DNA from: Achatina immaculata
Lineage: Eukaryota > Mollusca > Gastropoda > Stylommatophora > Achatinidae
DNA length: 64,000 nucleotides
Direction: 5' to 3'
NCBI GenBank assembly: GCA_009760885.1
Contig: CM019699.1
Location: 43,778,768 to 43,842,767 of the forward strand
In this document: one piece after another, positions 46,288-58,294 of the stretch
Numbering within the stretch: the stretch's first letter is position 1
How the letters are laid out: each line of letters opens with the position of its first letter
Program-made: the position numbers and the translations under genes
The notes under the pieces: model-generated
What the model saw: only the letters and a program-made list of their open reading frames with translations
Told to the model about the DNA's origin: nothing
The model's database searches: none

Positions 46288-47045
46288 AGTGCAAGTAAAA
46301 ACAGATACCCTGTCTTCAATAGCTAGTAAAATAGGACTTGAAACTGACAAAGATAAAAGAAAAAAATGAAGTTTCTCATTAACGACGAAGGACAAATAGA
46401 CGTAGAAGGAACAGCTGTTGAAGAAGTAAACCATTTTGCTTATCTCGACAGCTATTTAGACCGCAATGGTGATACCAGAAAGAAGTTAGAATTCGAATTG
46501 CCAAAGCAGCATTGACCTTCAAGAATCTTGAGAACATATGGAATTCAAAAGTTATAAGCACAAAAACCAAGTTAAGACTATTCAATTCAAATGTAATATC
46601 CACCCTCATTTATGCACGCGGAAGCTGAAAAACAACTAAAGAAATAGACAAAGAATTAGACTCTTTTGAAAACAAATGCCTAAGGATAATACTCGGTATA
46701 AAGTGGAACGAATTCAAGAACAATGCAGAGATAAGACAGATGACTGAACAACAACCAGTCTCATGGTTGATCAGAAAAACAAGATAGACGTATGTCTGTC
46801 ATGTGATGAGAAGAAACGATCAGAGAATCCTCAAACAAGCTATCAAGTGGAGCACAACAGGCCGAAGAAAAAGAGGTCGACCAAGTGAAACTCTAAAGAG
46901 GACATTGTTAAGAGAGGCCAGTTTAGTGGGCATAACATCCCTTGATGAGATTGAAAAACTCGCCGAAGACAGGACACCTTGGCGAACTACCATTCGAGCT
47001 CTATGTGACGTTTAACGGCACGGGAAGGATGTAAGATGTAAGATG
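46288..47045 (+). pseudogene. LINE family B, plus copy, right half
   Basis: Continuation of the plus copy after the nested insertion: TDTLSSIASKIGLETDKD, VEEVNHFAYLDSYLDRNGD, a frameshift in the following RKEVRIRIAKA region, several stops, and an open C-terminal part (46803-47015) with GRRKRGRPSETLKRTLL and RTPWRTTIRALCDV ending in TAA. The 3' tail is gatgtaagatgtaagatgtt, a heptamer repeat resembling the tail of the minus copy. It is older than the element inserted in it. Confidence 0.92.
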
Positions 47046-47227
47046 TTATCAGTGAAGTAACATCATTACAAAACCATTTATAGATTAAATAAACTATAAA
47101 ATGTTCATTCTATATATCAGCATAAGCATTACTGATTCAATAGTTAGAGGCAGTGCTACTGAGAATACAGGTTGTAGCATTGTCAGTAAAAACATGCAAC
47201 ACTTTCAACACAAGCATCAATAATAAG

Positions 47228-47367
47228 ATCATTTTCAGAATACTTTTACACAATAACATCAGTGATACTTTTACACAATAACATCAGTGATACTTTTACA
47301 CAATAATATCAGTGATACTTTTACACGATAATATCAGTGATACTTTTACACAATAATATCAGTGATA
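47228..47367. repeat. 25-bp minisatellite, 5 copies
   Basis: Unit acttttacacaataatatca plus gtgat. It is cut by the LINE fragment at 47368; a half unit (aatatcagtgata) recurs after the fragment at 48725. Confidence 0.92.
47355..47367. repeat. Target-site duplication, left
   Basis: aatatcagtgata, paired with 48725-48737. The exact ends are ambiguous by one or two bases because of the element tail. Confidence 0.82.
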
Positions 47368-48724
47368 CCCCGCAAATAGACGCATCAGCAGCAGGGCATC
47401 TTACTTACAGCCGAGAGGCCTACAGGAGAGCTTTTAGGAAGGCCTACAGGAGAGCTGTTATGGAGACCTACAGGAGAGCTGTTAGGGAGGCCTATAGGAG
47501 AGCTGTTATGGAGGCCTACAGGAGAGCTGTTAGGGAGGCCTATAGGAGAGCTGTTATGGAGGCCTACAGGAGAGCTGTTAGGGAGGCCTATAGGAGAGCT
47601 GTTATGGAGGCCTACAGGAGAGCTGTTAGGGAGGCCTATAGGAGAGCTGTTATGGAGGCCTACAGGAGAGCTGTTAGGGAGGCCTATAGGAGAGCTGTTA
47701 TGGAGGCCTACAGGAGAGCTGTTAGGGAGGCCTATAGGAGAGCTGTTATGGAGGCCTACAGGAGAGCTGTTAGGGAGGCCTATAGGAGAGCTGTTATGGA
47801 GGCCTACAGGAGAGCTGTTAGGGAGGCCTATAGGAGAGCTGTTATGGAGGCCTACAGGAGAGCTGTTATGGAGGCCTATAGGAGAGCTGTTATGGAGGCC
47901 TACAGGAGAGCTGTTAGGGAGGCCTATAGGAGAGCTGTTATGGAGGCCTACAGGAGAGCTGTTAGGGAGACCTATAGGAGAGCTTTTATGGAGGCCTACA
48001 GGAGAGCTGTTAGGGAGACCTATAGGAGAGCTGTTAGGGAGACATATAGGAGAGCTGTTAGGGAGACCTATAGGAGAGCTGTTATGGAGGCCTACAGGAG
48101 AGCTGTTAGGGAGGCCTATAGGAGAGCTGTTATGGAGGCCTACAGGAGAGCTGTTAGGGAGGCCTATAGGAGAGCTGTTATGGAGGCCTACAGGAGAGCT
48201 GTTAGGGAGGCCTATAGGAGAGCTGTTATGGAGGCCTACAGGAGAGCTGTTATGGAGGCCTATAGGAGAGCTGTTATGGAGGCCTACAGGAGAGCTGTTA
48301 GGGAGGCCTATAGGAGAGCTGTTATGGAGGCCTACAGGAGAGCTGTTAGGGAGACCTATAGGAGAGCTTTTATGGAGGCCTACAGGAGAGCTGTTAGGGA
48401 GACCTATAGGAGAGCTGTTAGGGAGACATATAGGAGAGCTGTTAGGGAGACCTATAGGAGAGCTGTTGGGAGGCCTACAGGAGAGCTGTTAGGGAGGCCT
48501 ACAGGAGAGCTGTTAGAGAGGCCTACAGGAGAGCTGTTAGATAAACCTACAGGAGAACTGTTAGAGAGGCCTACAGTAGAGCTGTTAGAGAGGCCTACAG
48601 GAGAGCTGTTAGAGAGGCCTATAGGAGAGCTGTTAGAGAGGCCTACAGGAGAGCTGTTAGGGAGGCCTACAGGAGAGCTATTAGGGAGGCAAAGTTCAGC
48701 AAGGGAAATTCAAATGACTGACTG
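47368..48724 (+). mobile_element. LINE family A 3' fragment with an internal 24-bp repeat expansion
   Basis: The left edge (47372-47430) reads IDASAAGHLTYSREAYRRA and matches the C-terminal end of the element at 35474 (MDAAEAGHLAHNREAYRSAV). The right edge (48685-48724) reads REAKFSKGNSND then TGA, matching WEAKFRKGHAKE then TGA of that element. The stop again sits in a tetranucleotide-like tail (gactgactg). Between them lies 1.28 kb of 24-bp repeats where the related copy has a single equivalent unit. With the flanking duplication this is a retrotransposon end of about 90 bp that has swollen internally about fifteen-fold. Confidence 0.88.
47409..48690. repeat. 24-bp minisatellite derived from LINE codons, about 53 copies
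   Basis: Unit gaggcctacaggagagctgt plus tagg. Two variants alternate (cctacag...ttaggga and cctatag...ttatgga), making a 48-bp dimer. A longer ~384-bp block containing the rare agcttttatgg unit is repeated (47981 and 48365). Because 24 is divisible by 3, the frame inherited from the LINE ORF stays open for 462 codons (REAYRRAV repeats) until one base is lost near 48470. Confidence 0.95.
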
Positions 48725-48737
48725 AATATCAGTGATA
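48725..48737. repeat. Target-site duplication, right
   Basis: aatatcagtgata, paired with 47355-47367. Confidence 0.82.
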
Positions 48738-48825
48738 GTGTTGCTTACAACACATTGCTTTAAATATCATCCAAATCAAACAAGTTTTAAACTGAGAGTA
48801 TCATTATTGGCAACACTTATATCAA

Positions 48826-51800
48826 ACATTAGCAAGTCTTATATAAAAAACTAGCAACACCTGTATCAAACACTAGCAGCACTTATATCAAACACTAGCA
48901 ACACCTGTATCAAACACTAGCAGCACTTATAACAAACACTAGCAACACTTATAACAAACACTAGCAACACTTATAACAAACACTAGCAGCACTTATAACA
49001 AACACTAGCAACACTTATAACAAACACTAGCAACACTTATAACAAACACTAGCAACACTTATATCAAAACTAGCAACACTTATAACAAACACTAGCAACA
49101 CTTATATCAAACACTAGCAGCACTTATAACAAACACTAGCAACACTTATAACAAACACTAGCAACACTTATAACAAACACTAGCAGCACTTATATCAAAC
49201 ACTAGCAACACTTATAACAAACACTAGCAGCACTTATATCAAACACTAGCAACACTTATAACAAACACTAGCAACACTTATAACAAACACTACCAGCACT
49301 TATATCAAACACTAGCAACACTTATAACAAACACTAGCAGCACTTATATCAAACACTAGCAGCACTTATATCAAACACTAGCAACACTTATAACAAACAC
49401 TAGCAACACTTATATCAAACATTAGCAAGTCTTATATAAAAAACTAGCAACACCTGTATCAAACACTAGCAGCACTTATAACAAACACTAGCAACACTTA
49501 TAACAAACACTAGCAACACTTATAACAAACACTAGCAACACTTATATCAAACACTAGCAACACCTATATCAAACATTAGGAAGTCTTATATAAAAAACTA
49601 GCAACACCTGTATCAAACACTAGCAACACTTATAACAAACACTAGCAACACTTATAACAAACACTAGCAACACTTATATCAAACATTAGCAAGTCTTATA
49701 TAAAAAACTAGCAACACCTGTATCAAACACTAGCAACACTTATATCAAACATTAGCAAGTCTTATATAAAAAACTAGCAACACCTGTATCAAACACTAGC
49801 AGCACTTATAACAAACACTAGCAACACTTATATCAAACACTAGCAGCACTTATAACAAACACTAGCAACACTTATAACAAACACTAGCAGCACTTATAAC
49901 ACACATTAGCAAGTCTTATATAAAAAACTAGCAACACCTGTATCAAACACTAGCAGCACTTATAACAAACACTAGCAACACTTATATCAAATAATAGCAG
50001 CACTTATAACAAAAACTAGCAACACTTATAACAAACACTAGCAGCACTTATAACAAACATTAGCAAGTCTTATATAAAAAACTAGCAACACCTGTATCAA
50101 ACACTAGCAGCACTTATAACAAACACTAGCAACACTTATATCAAACATTAGCAAGTCTTATATAAAAAACTACCAACACCTGTATCAAACACTAGCAGCA
50201 CTTATAACAAACACTAGCAGCACTTATAACAAACACTAGCAGCACTTATAACAAACACTAGCAGCACTTATAACAAACACTAGCAGCACTTATATCAAAC
50301 ACTAGCAGCACTTATAACAAACACTAGCAACACTTATAACAAACACTAGCAGCACTTATATCAAACACTAGCAGCACTTATAACAAACACTAGCAACACT
50401 TATAACAAACACTAGCAGCACTTGTATCAAACACTAGCAGCACTTATAACAAACACTAGCAACACTTATATCAAACACTAGCAACACTTATAACAAACAC
50501 TAGCAGCACTTATAACAAACTCTAGCAACACTTGTATCAAACACCAGCAGCACTTATAACAAACACTAGCAGCACTTATAACAAACACTAGCAGCACTTA
50601 TAACAAACACTAGCAACACTTATATCAAACACTAGCAGCACTTATAACAAACACTAGCAACACTTATAACAAACACTAGCAGCACTTATAACAAACACTA
50701 GCAACACTTATAACAAACACTAGCAGCACTTATAACAAACACTAGCAGCACTTATATCAAACACTAGCAACACCTGTATCAAACACTAGCAGCACTTATA
50801 ACAAACACTAGCAGCACTTATAACAAACACTAGCAACACTTATAACAAACACTAGCAACACTTATAACAAACACTAGCAGCACTTATAACAAACACTAGC
50901 AACACTTATAACAAACACTAGCAACACTTATAACAAACACTAGCAGCACTTATAACAAACACTAGCAACACTTATAACAAACACTAGCAACACTTATAAC
51001 AAACACTAGCAGCACTTATAACAAACACTAGCAGCACTTATAACAAACACTAGCAGCACTTATAACAAACACTAGCAACACTTATAACAAACACTAGCAG
51101 CACTTGTATCAAACACTAGCAGCACTTATAACAAACACTAGCAACACTTATATCAAACACTAGCAACACTTATAACAAACACTAGCAGCACTTATAACAA
51201 ACTCTAGCAACACTTGTATCAAACACCAGCAGCACTTATAACAAACACTAGCAGCACTTATAACAAACACTAGCAGCACTTATAACAAACACTAGCAACA
51301 CTTATATCAAACACTAGCAGCACTTATAACAAACACTAGCAACACTTATAACAAACACTAGCAGCACTTATATCAAACACTAGCAACACTTATAACAAAC
51401 ACTAGCAGCACTTATAACAAACACTAGCAACACTTACAACAAACACTAGCAGCACTTATAACAAACACTAGCAGCTCTTATAACAAACACTAGCAGCACT
51501 TATAACAAACACTAGCAACACTTATAACAAACACTAGCAGCACTTATAACAAACACTAGCAGCACTTATAACAAACACTAGCAGCACTTATAACAAACAC
51601 TAGCAACACTTAAAACAAACACTAGCAACACTTATAACAAACACTAGCAGCACTTATAACAAACACTAGCAGCACTTATAACAAACACTAGCAGCACTTA
51701 TAACAAACACTAGCAGCACTTATAACAAACACTAGCAGCACTTATAACAAACACTAGCAGCACTTATAACAAACACTAGCAACACTTATAACAAACACTA

Positions 51801-52346
51801 GCAGCACTTATAACAAACACTAGCAACACTTATAACAAACACTAGCAGCACTTATAACAAACACTAGCAACACTTATAACAAACACTAGCACACTTATAA
51901 CAAACACTAGCAGCACTTATAAAAACACTAGCAACACCTGTATCAAACACTAGCAGCACTTATAACAAACACTAGCAGCACTTATAACAAACACTAGCAA
52001 CACTTATAACAAACACTAGCAGCACTTATAACAAACACTAGCAACACTTATAACAAACACTAGCAACACTTATAACAAACACTAGCAGCACTTATATCAA
52101 ACACTAGCAACACTTATAACAAACACTAGCAGCACTTATAACAAACACTAGCAGCACTTATAACAAACACTAGCAGCACTTATAACAAACACTAGCAGCA
52201 CTTATAACAAACACTAGCAGCACTTATAACAAACACTAGCAGCACTTATAACAAACACTAGCAGCACTTATAACAAACACTAGCAACACTTATAACAAAC
52301 ACTAGCAGCACTTATAACAAACACTAGCAACACTTATATCAAACAC
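48826..52346. repeat. 22-bp satellite, about 160 copies
   Basis: Unit acactagcaacacttataac plus aa, with agcagc/agcaac and ataaca/atatca alternatives. A distinct longer variant (attagcaagtcttatataaa followed by aactagcaacacctgtatca) recurs at about 48826, 49424, 49566, 49684, 49750, 49905, 50055 and 50145, marking an older left domain with higher-order structure. A second block marked by actctagcaacacttgtatc recurs at 50519 and 51201 (offset 682 = 31 units). The right half is the most uniform. Confidence 0.96.
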
Positions 52347-52379
52347 TAGAGATGAACGATCACTAAAAGTGAACAGAGA

Positions 52380-52530
52380 TCTTTGTGTGCTCTGTAGGTT
52401 ACTCTAAAGCTTTTGACAGATTAAGATGTAAAGACATTTGTAAGATCCTGGATAAACTGGGAATTGATGGAAGAGAACAATGATCAAAGAAAAACTTGTT
52501 GGAATAGGCAAATCCTCGATCATACACAAA
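52380..52530 (+). pseudogene. Short RT fragment (motif A) at the edge of the 22-bp satellite
   Basis: Plus-strand translation gives VGYSKAFDRLRCKDICKIL followed by DKLGIDGREQ and a stop. This matches RT motif A and the following helix of the family A-like LINE at 42015-43290 (IDYTKAFDKVKHNEIIKIL, EDINIDGKDM). Only about 45-50 codons are visible, and a frameshift follows. A small decayed insertion. Confidence 0.75.
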
Positions 52531-52639
52531 TTTTTCAATGCTTTACTCTATTCTATACCTGTACAGTCACCCACCTTGTACACTTTACTGAAACAAAATC
52601 ATATTGAACACAAGTTAGTCAAGGTAAGTCATTAAGTAA

Positions 52640-52975
52640 CTTTACAACTCTAAAAAAAACATCTTACAAATATGACAAAAACCTATCTTACAAAAATAAC
52701 AAAAACGTATCTTTCAAACTCACCAAAAACTTATCTTGCACATACAACAAAAATTATTCTGACAAATATAACAAACCGTATCTTACAATTAAAACAAAAG
52801 CTTATCTTACAAGTCTAACAAAAACGTATCTTACAAATATAACAAGAACTGATCTTACAAATATAACAAGAACGTATTTTGCAAATATAACAAGAACGTA
52901 TCTTGCAAATATAACAAGAACGTATCTTGCAAATATAACAAGAACTTATCTTATACATATAACATATTGAAAAAC
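52640..52975. repeat. 24-bp minisatellite, about 13 copies, diverged
   Basis: Units of ataacaagaacgtatcttgc plus aaat. Left copies are degenerate and the right ones near-identical. Confidence 0.9.
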
Positions 52976-53019
52976 ACTAACATTGAATCATCACAACAGC
53001 AATATTTTGCTTCATCAAA

Positions 53020-55768
53020 AATGTAAAGATAAGTCCTCACGTATGTAAAGATCAATTCTCAAATATGTAGAGATCAATCATAAAACATATAGAGATAAGT
53101 CCTCAAGTATGTAAAGATCTATTCTAAAATATGTAGAGATCTATCATCAGAAATGTAGAGATAAGTCCTCACGTATGTAAAGATCAATCCTCAAATATGT
53201 AGTATGGAGAGATAATTGCTCAAACATGAAGAGATAATTCCTCACATATGTATAGATAAATCCTCGAATATTTAGAGATAAGACCTTATTATGTAGAGAT
53301 TAGTCCTAAAACATTTAGAGATTAGTCTTCAGACATGTAGAAATAAGTCCTTAAACAGTTAGAGAACGTATAGATAAGTTCTCAAAAATAAAGAGATCGA
53401 TCCTCAAACACTTAGAGATCATTCCTCAAACACTTAGAGATAAATACTCAAACATGTACAGATAAGTCATCAAACATACAGAGATCAGTCATCAAATATG
53501 CAGAGACAAGACCTTTATTATGTAGAGATCAGTAATAAATGACGTGGAAATAAGTCCGTATAAATGTAGAGATAAATTATCAAACATGCAGAGTACGTCC
53601 TCAATTATGCAGAAATCATTACTCAAACGCGCAGAGATAAGTCCTCAAACACGTAGAGATAAGTCCTCAAGCACGTAGAGATCAGTCCTCAAACATACAT
53701 AGATCTGTCCTCAAATATGTAGAGATAAGTCATCAAACATGTAAAGATTAGTCCTCAAATATGTAGAGATAAGTCCTCAAATATGTAGAGATAAGTCCTC
53801 AAATATGTAGAGATAAGTCCTCAAATATGTAGAGATAAGTCCTCAAATATGTAGAGATAAGTCCTCAAATATGTAGAGATAAGTCCTCAAATATGTAGAG
53901 ATAAGTCCTCAAATATGTAGAGATAAGTCCTCAAACATGTAGAGATAAGTCCTCGAACATATGGAGAGATAAAAGACGTATAGATGAGACCTCAGACATG
54001 TAAATATTAGTCCTCACACATGAAGAGATAAGTCCTCAAACATGTAAAGATAAGTCCTCACACATGTTGAGATACGTCCTCAACAATGTAGAGATAAGTC
54101 TTCAAAAATATAGAGATAAAGCCTCAATTATGCATAGATCAGTACTCAGTCGCGTAGAGATAAATCCTCAAACATGTAGAGATAAATCCTCAGACATGTA
54201 AAGTTAAACCCTCAAACATATAGATACCAGTAATCAGATATGCGGAGATAAGTCTTCAAACACGTTGAGTTTGGTCATTAAACACGTAGAGATAAGTCCT
54301 CAAACATGTAGAGTTTGGTCATCAAACACGTAGAGATAAGTCCTCAAATATGTAGAGTTTGGTCATCAAACACGTAGAGATAAGTCCTCAAACATGTAGA
54401 GTTTGGTCATCAAACACGTAGAGATAAGTCCTCAAACATGTAGAGTTTGGTCATCAAACACGTAGAGATAAGTCCTCAAACATGTAGAGTTTGGTCATCA
54501 AACACGTAGAGATAAGTCCTCAAACATGTAGAGTTTGGTCATCAAACACGTAGAGATAAGTCCTCAAACAAGTAGAAATTAGTCCTCACGAAGTGGAAAT
54601 AAATCCTCAAACATGTGGAGATAAGTCCTCGAACTTGTAAGGATAAGTTCTCAAACATGTAGAGGTAAGTCTTCAAACACGTAGTGAAAAGTCTTCGAAC
54701 ATGAAAAGATCAAACATAAAAAATGTAGAGGTAATTCCTCAAACATGTAGTGATACGTCCTCGAACGCGTGAAGAGATAATAGCTCAAACTTGAAGAGAT
54801 AATTCCTCACAGATGTAGAGATAAATCATCAAACATGTAGAGATAAGACCTTTAGAGATCAGCCATCAAACACATAGAGATCAGTCCTAACACATGTAGA
54901 GATCAGTTCTCAAACACGTAGAGATAAGTCCTCAAACAAATCAGTCCTCAATTACCTAGAGATAGGTCCTCAAGCATGTAGAGACAAGTCATCAAACAAG
55001 CAGAGATCAATTATCAAAATTCAAAGAGACAAGTCCCCAAACATGTAGAGACAAGTCCTCAAACATACAGGGGTCAGTCCTCAAACACTTAGAAATCAGT
55101 CCTCACTCACGTTGACAATGGAACCTCAAACCTGTAGAGATAAATCATCAAACACATAGAAATAAATCTTTAGACATTTTGAGCTAAATCCTCACACATG
55201 TAGAGTAAGTTCTCAATTATGTAGAGATCAGTACGTAAACGCGTGGAGATAAGTTTTCAAACATGTAGAGATTACTCCTGAAACACGTTGAGATAAGTTC
55301 TCCAACATGTAAATATTAATCCTAAAACACGTAGAGAGAAGTCATCAAACATGCAGAGATAATTCATCAAACATATAGAGATTAGTCCTCAACCATGTAG
55401 AGATAAATCCTCAAACATATAAAGATTAGTTCTCAAACATGCAGAGATAAGTTCTCAAACGTGTAGAGATCAGTACTCAAACATGCAAAGATCAGTCCTC
55501 AAACATATTGAGATCAGTCCTCAAACATATTGAGATCAGTCCTCAAACATATTGAGATCAGTCTTCAAACATGTAAAGATAAATCCTCATACCTGTAGAG
55601 ATAAGTCTCTCAAACATGCAGAGATAAGTTCTCAAACATGCAAAGATCAGTCCTCAAACATGTTGAGATATGTCCTCAAACATGTAAAGATAAATCCTCG
55701 TACCTGTAGAGATAAGTCTCTCAAACATGCAGACTAAGTCCTCAAGTATGGAAAGATCAGTACTCGAA
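53020..55768. repeat. 22-bp satellite (second family), about 125 copies
   Basis: Unit gtagagataagtcctcaaac plus at. It is unrelated in sequence to the 22-bp satellite just to the left despite the equal period. Most copies are diverged; two islands are homogeneous: monomers at 53745-53940, and a 44-bp dimer containing agtttggtcatcaaacacgt repeated about seven times at 54265-54560. These islands mark recent local amplification in an old array. Confidence 0.95.
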
Positions 55769-55862
55769 CTTACCCCTATGTGTTTGAGACTTACCTCTAC
55801 ATCTTTTACGACTTAATTCCAGATGTGTGATAATTCATCTCTACATGTTTGAGGAATAATCT
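55769..55862. repeat. Inverted monomers of the second 22-bp satellite
   Basis: Here the array reads in the opposite orientation: ctctacatgtttgaggaata is the reverse complement of the usual monomer, and gtgtttgagacttacctcta likewise. About four diverged inverted units end the array. Confidence 0.85.
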
Positions 55863-56260
55863 CATCTGATCAGAGAGGCAGTAAACTTCTAATAGTTTAA
55901 ACGAAAGATAAACACTTCATCTTACTACACACACACAGCAGACATCTGATAGTCCAACCTCACGAACTATACTATAGTCTTAGCCTGGTCAGCTTGAAAC
56001 TTGGTGTTTACAGTTTTGGCAACAAGTTCTGCGTGCAGTACAGAGCAGGTAAAGCTATCATCTGACAACTCTGTTTGTTCTGTGTGCCGTATACCACGTG
56101 ACGTCCTGTGCTCTGACTGGAATATGGACATGCTAGTTTCAGTCCTAGAAAGGAAGGTGAGCAATAGAGAGCTCACCTGGGCAAGAGCAGAAAGAAAGGA
56201 AAAGGACAGGCATTTGTGGAAAACCCTTGCGGAAGCCCCATGTGTCTTGGGCACTTAAGG

Positions 56261-56262
<2 letters not shown>
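55863..56262. other. Unique segment with overlapping open frames on both strands
   Basis: Frames of 95 codons (55967-56254 minus) and 85 codons (56001-56258 plus) overlap. The plus one ends with VSNRELTWARAERKEKDRHL then WKTLAEAPCVLGT and a stop. This kind of basic stretch followed by a W-containing end resembles the C-terminal tail of some LINE polyproteins (RT elements often end in a similar R..W..L..A pattern), so a decayed LINE end on the plus strand is possible. Evidence is weak. Confidence 0.35.

Positions 56263-56338
<76 letters not shown>
56263..56338. repeat. (GA)n microsatellite, about 37 units
   Basis: Perfect GA dinucleotide run. Confidence 0.97.
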
Positions 56339-56342
<4 letters not shown>

Positions 56343-56436
56343 TGGTCCACCTGCGAACATTTGAGAAAAGACGACTGTTTTATGTATGAGCTCGGGAATA
56401 TATCTTACCAGAGACAATACTTGCATCTTATCTTTG

Positions 56437-56548
56437 ACAATTAATTTATCTTACCTGTGACAACCAGTATGTGACAATCAGGATATCTTACCTGTGACAA
56501 CCAGTATGTGACAATCAGGATATCTCACCTGTGACAATCAAGTACACA
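56437..56548. repeat. 37-bp minisatellite, about 3 copies
   Basis: Units share gacaatcaggatatcttacc and tgtgacaaccagtatgt. Confidence 0.88.
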
Positions 56549-56770
56549 AAACCCGCCAAGCCGTTTTCCGGTTGGGTACTTAGAAGTTAGCTTGAGCTTG
56601 TGTTGTGGGTTCTGAGAGTGTGTTTTCATTGTAGTGGGCTGAGCCATCTGTTATAACAGACAAATAGTTGTTTCTAATCTAATCTGAGAATTTCTTAGAT
56701 TACACATATTTCGACCACATAATCATACACGAAAACATACACACCCATCCGTGTGTATATAAATATGACC
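56549..56770. other. Unique spacer
   Basis: No gene or repeat recognised. Confidence 0.4.
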
Positions 56771-56774
56771 TGCA

Positions 56775-56780
56775 CACGTG

Positions 56781-56847
<67 letters not shown>
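56775..56847. repeat. (CA)n(TA)n compound microsatellite
   Basis: Nine CA units followed by about 24 TA units. Confidence 0.96.
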
Positions 56848-56851
<4 letters not shown>

Positions 56852-56984
56852 CTACATATGTTACTAGACACACAAAGTAACTAATTTATCTAATGAGCTC
56901 TGTACAGTTGTCAATCCTTACACATTCATTATCCTGGTATATTTGTCTCTTTACTGACGCATAGTGGACGTGACAAAGCGTCAT

Positions 56985-57592
56985 TTTAGAACAGCTTGAT
57001 GGATGTGACAATATGTCATGTTACTACATCTTGATGGATGTGACAATATGTCATGTTACTACAGCTTGATGGATGTGACAAGATGTCATGTTACTACATC
57101 TTGATGGATGTGGCAAGATGTCATGCTACTACAGCTTGATGGATGTGACAAGATGTCATGTTACTACAGCTTGATGGATGTGACAAGATGTCATATTACT
57201 ACATCTTGATGGATGTGACAAGATGTCATATTACTACAGCTTGATGGATGTGACAAGATGTCATGTTACTACAACTTGATGGATGTGACAAGATGTCATG
57301 TTACTACAACTTGATGGATGTGACAATATGTCATGTTACTACAGCTTGATAGATGTGACAATATGTCATGTTACTACAACTTGATGGATGTGATAAGATG
57401 TCATGTTACTACAGCTTGATGGATGTGACAAGATGTCATGTTACTACAGCTTGATGGATGTGACAAGATGTCCTGTTACTACAACTTGATGGATGCGACA
57501 AGATGTCATGTTACTACAACTTGATGGATGTGACAATATGTCATGTTACTACAGCTTGATGGATATGACATGGTGTCATGTTACTATAGATT
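56985..57592. repeat. 35-bp minisatellite, about 17 copies
   Basis: Units carry atgttactacagcttgatgg and atgtgacaagatgtc. Variants are catctt/cagctt/caactt. Confidence 0.95.
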
Positions 57593-57689
57593 GTTGTAGA
57601 AAATAAAATTTGACGCTATGACAGAAATTAGGTATGATAAATAATATATATAATATATAATGTCATGTTTGTACAGATTAATGGATAGG

Positions 57690-57965
57690 ACAGCGACGAC
57701 ACATAATACATAAGCAATAACAATATAAGTCATATTAACACATAACAATAACAATGTAGATCACAATAACACATTAGCTATAATTTATATTAACATAAAA
57801 GCAATAACAATAATTCATCACTAACACATAACCAATAACCATAATTTATATTAACATATAAACAATAACAATATAGGTCAATTAAAACATGAACAATAAC
57901 AATATAGGTCATATTTACATATAAACAATAACAACATTAGTCATATTAAAATAAAAGAAAAAATA
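57690..57965. repeat. Degenerate ~36-bp minisatellite, AT-rich
   Basis: Units share aacaataacaatataggtca and a variable atattaacata part. Strongly diverged. Confidence 0.8.
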
Positions 57966-58206
57966 AACGAAAAATAAAAACACAGTAAAGAACTCCGCAT
58001 ATAAAGGGCAGGCGGGCCAAAAGCAATTTGTTTTATTCATGTTTTTTAGAAGGGAGCATGTGGCCCAAATATTGGTTGTTTATTTGTGTTATTAAAAACT
58101 GTGTGGCACGATCTCAGGGATTGTTGTGATTTTTATGAGAGAAATTTTTGCGTAAAGTTAGGGTATATGTTACTGTCATTATAATGTTGTACCTTAGCTA
58201 GATGGA
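57966..58206. other. Unique spacer
   Basis: AT-rich, no gene recognised. Confidence 0.4.
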
Positions 58207-58294
58207 TAACGTAGAGAGACAAGTAGACCAGTAGAGAGACAAGTAGACCAGTAGAGAGACAAGTAGACCAGTAGAGAGACAAGTAGACCAGTAG
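58207..58294. repeat. 20-bp minisatellite, left part
   Basis: Unit gtagagagacaagtagacca, four copies. The array stops at 58294 and resumes at 59694 after a LINE insertion. Confidence 0.94.

Noticed and set aside
45095..46369. 424-codon plus-strand frame
   Set aside because: Antisense shadow of the well-preserved minus-strand reverse transcriptase at 44461-46277.
44629..46434. Reverse transcriptase frame starting at the ATG at 46434
   Set aside because: The first ~52 codons are antisense of the older plus-strand copy; the inserted element begins at 46277, so that start is accidental.
47337..48725. 462-codon REAYRRAV frame as a repetitive coiled-coil protein
   Set aside because: It is an expanded LINE C-terminal end with target-site duplications; no start region or promoter. 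Reported as a repeat within a mobile element.
48826..52346. CRISPR-like array
   Set aside because: Units are contiguous with no unique spacers, the genome is eukaryotic, and there are no cas genes.
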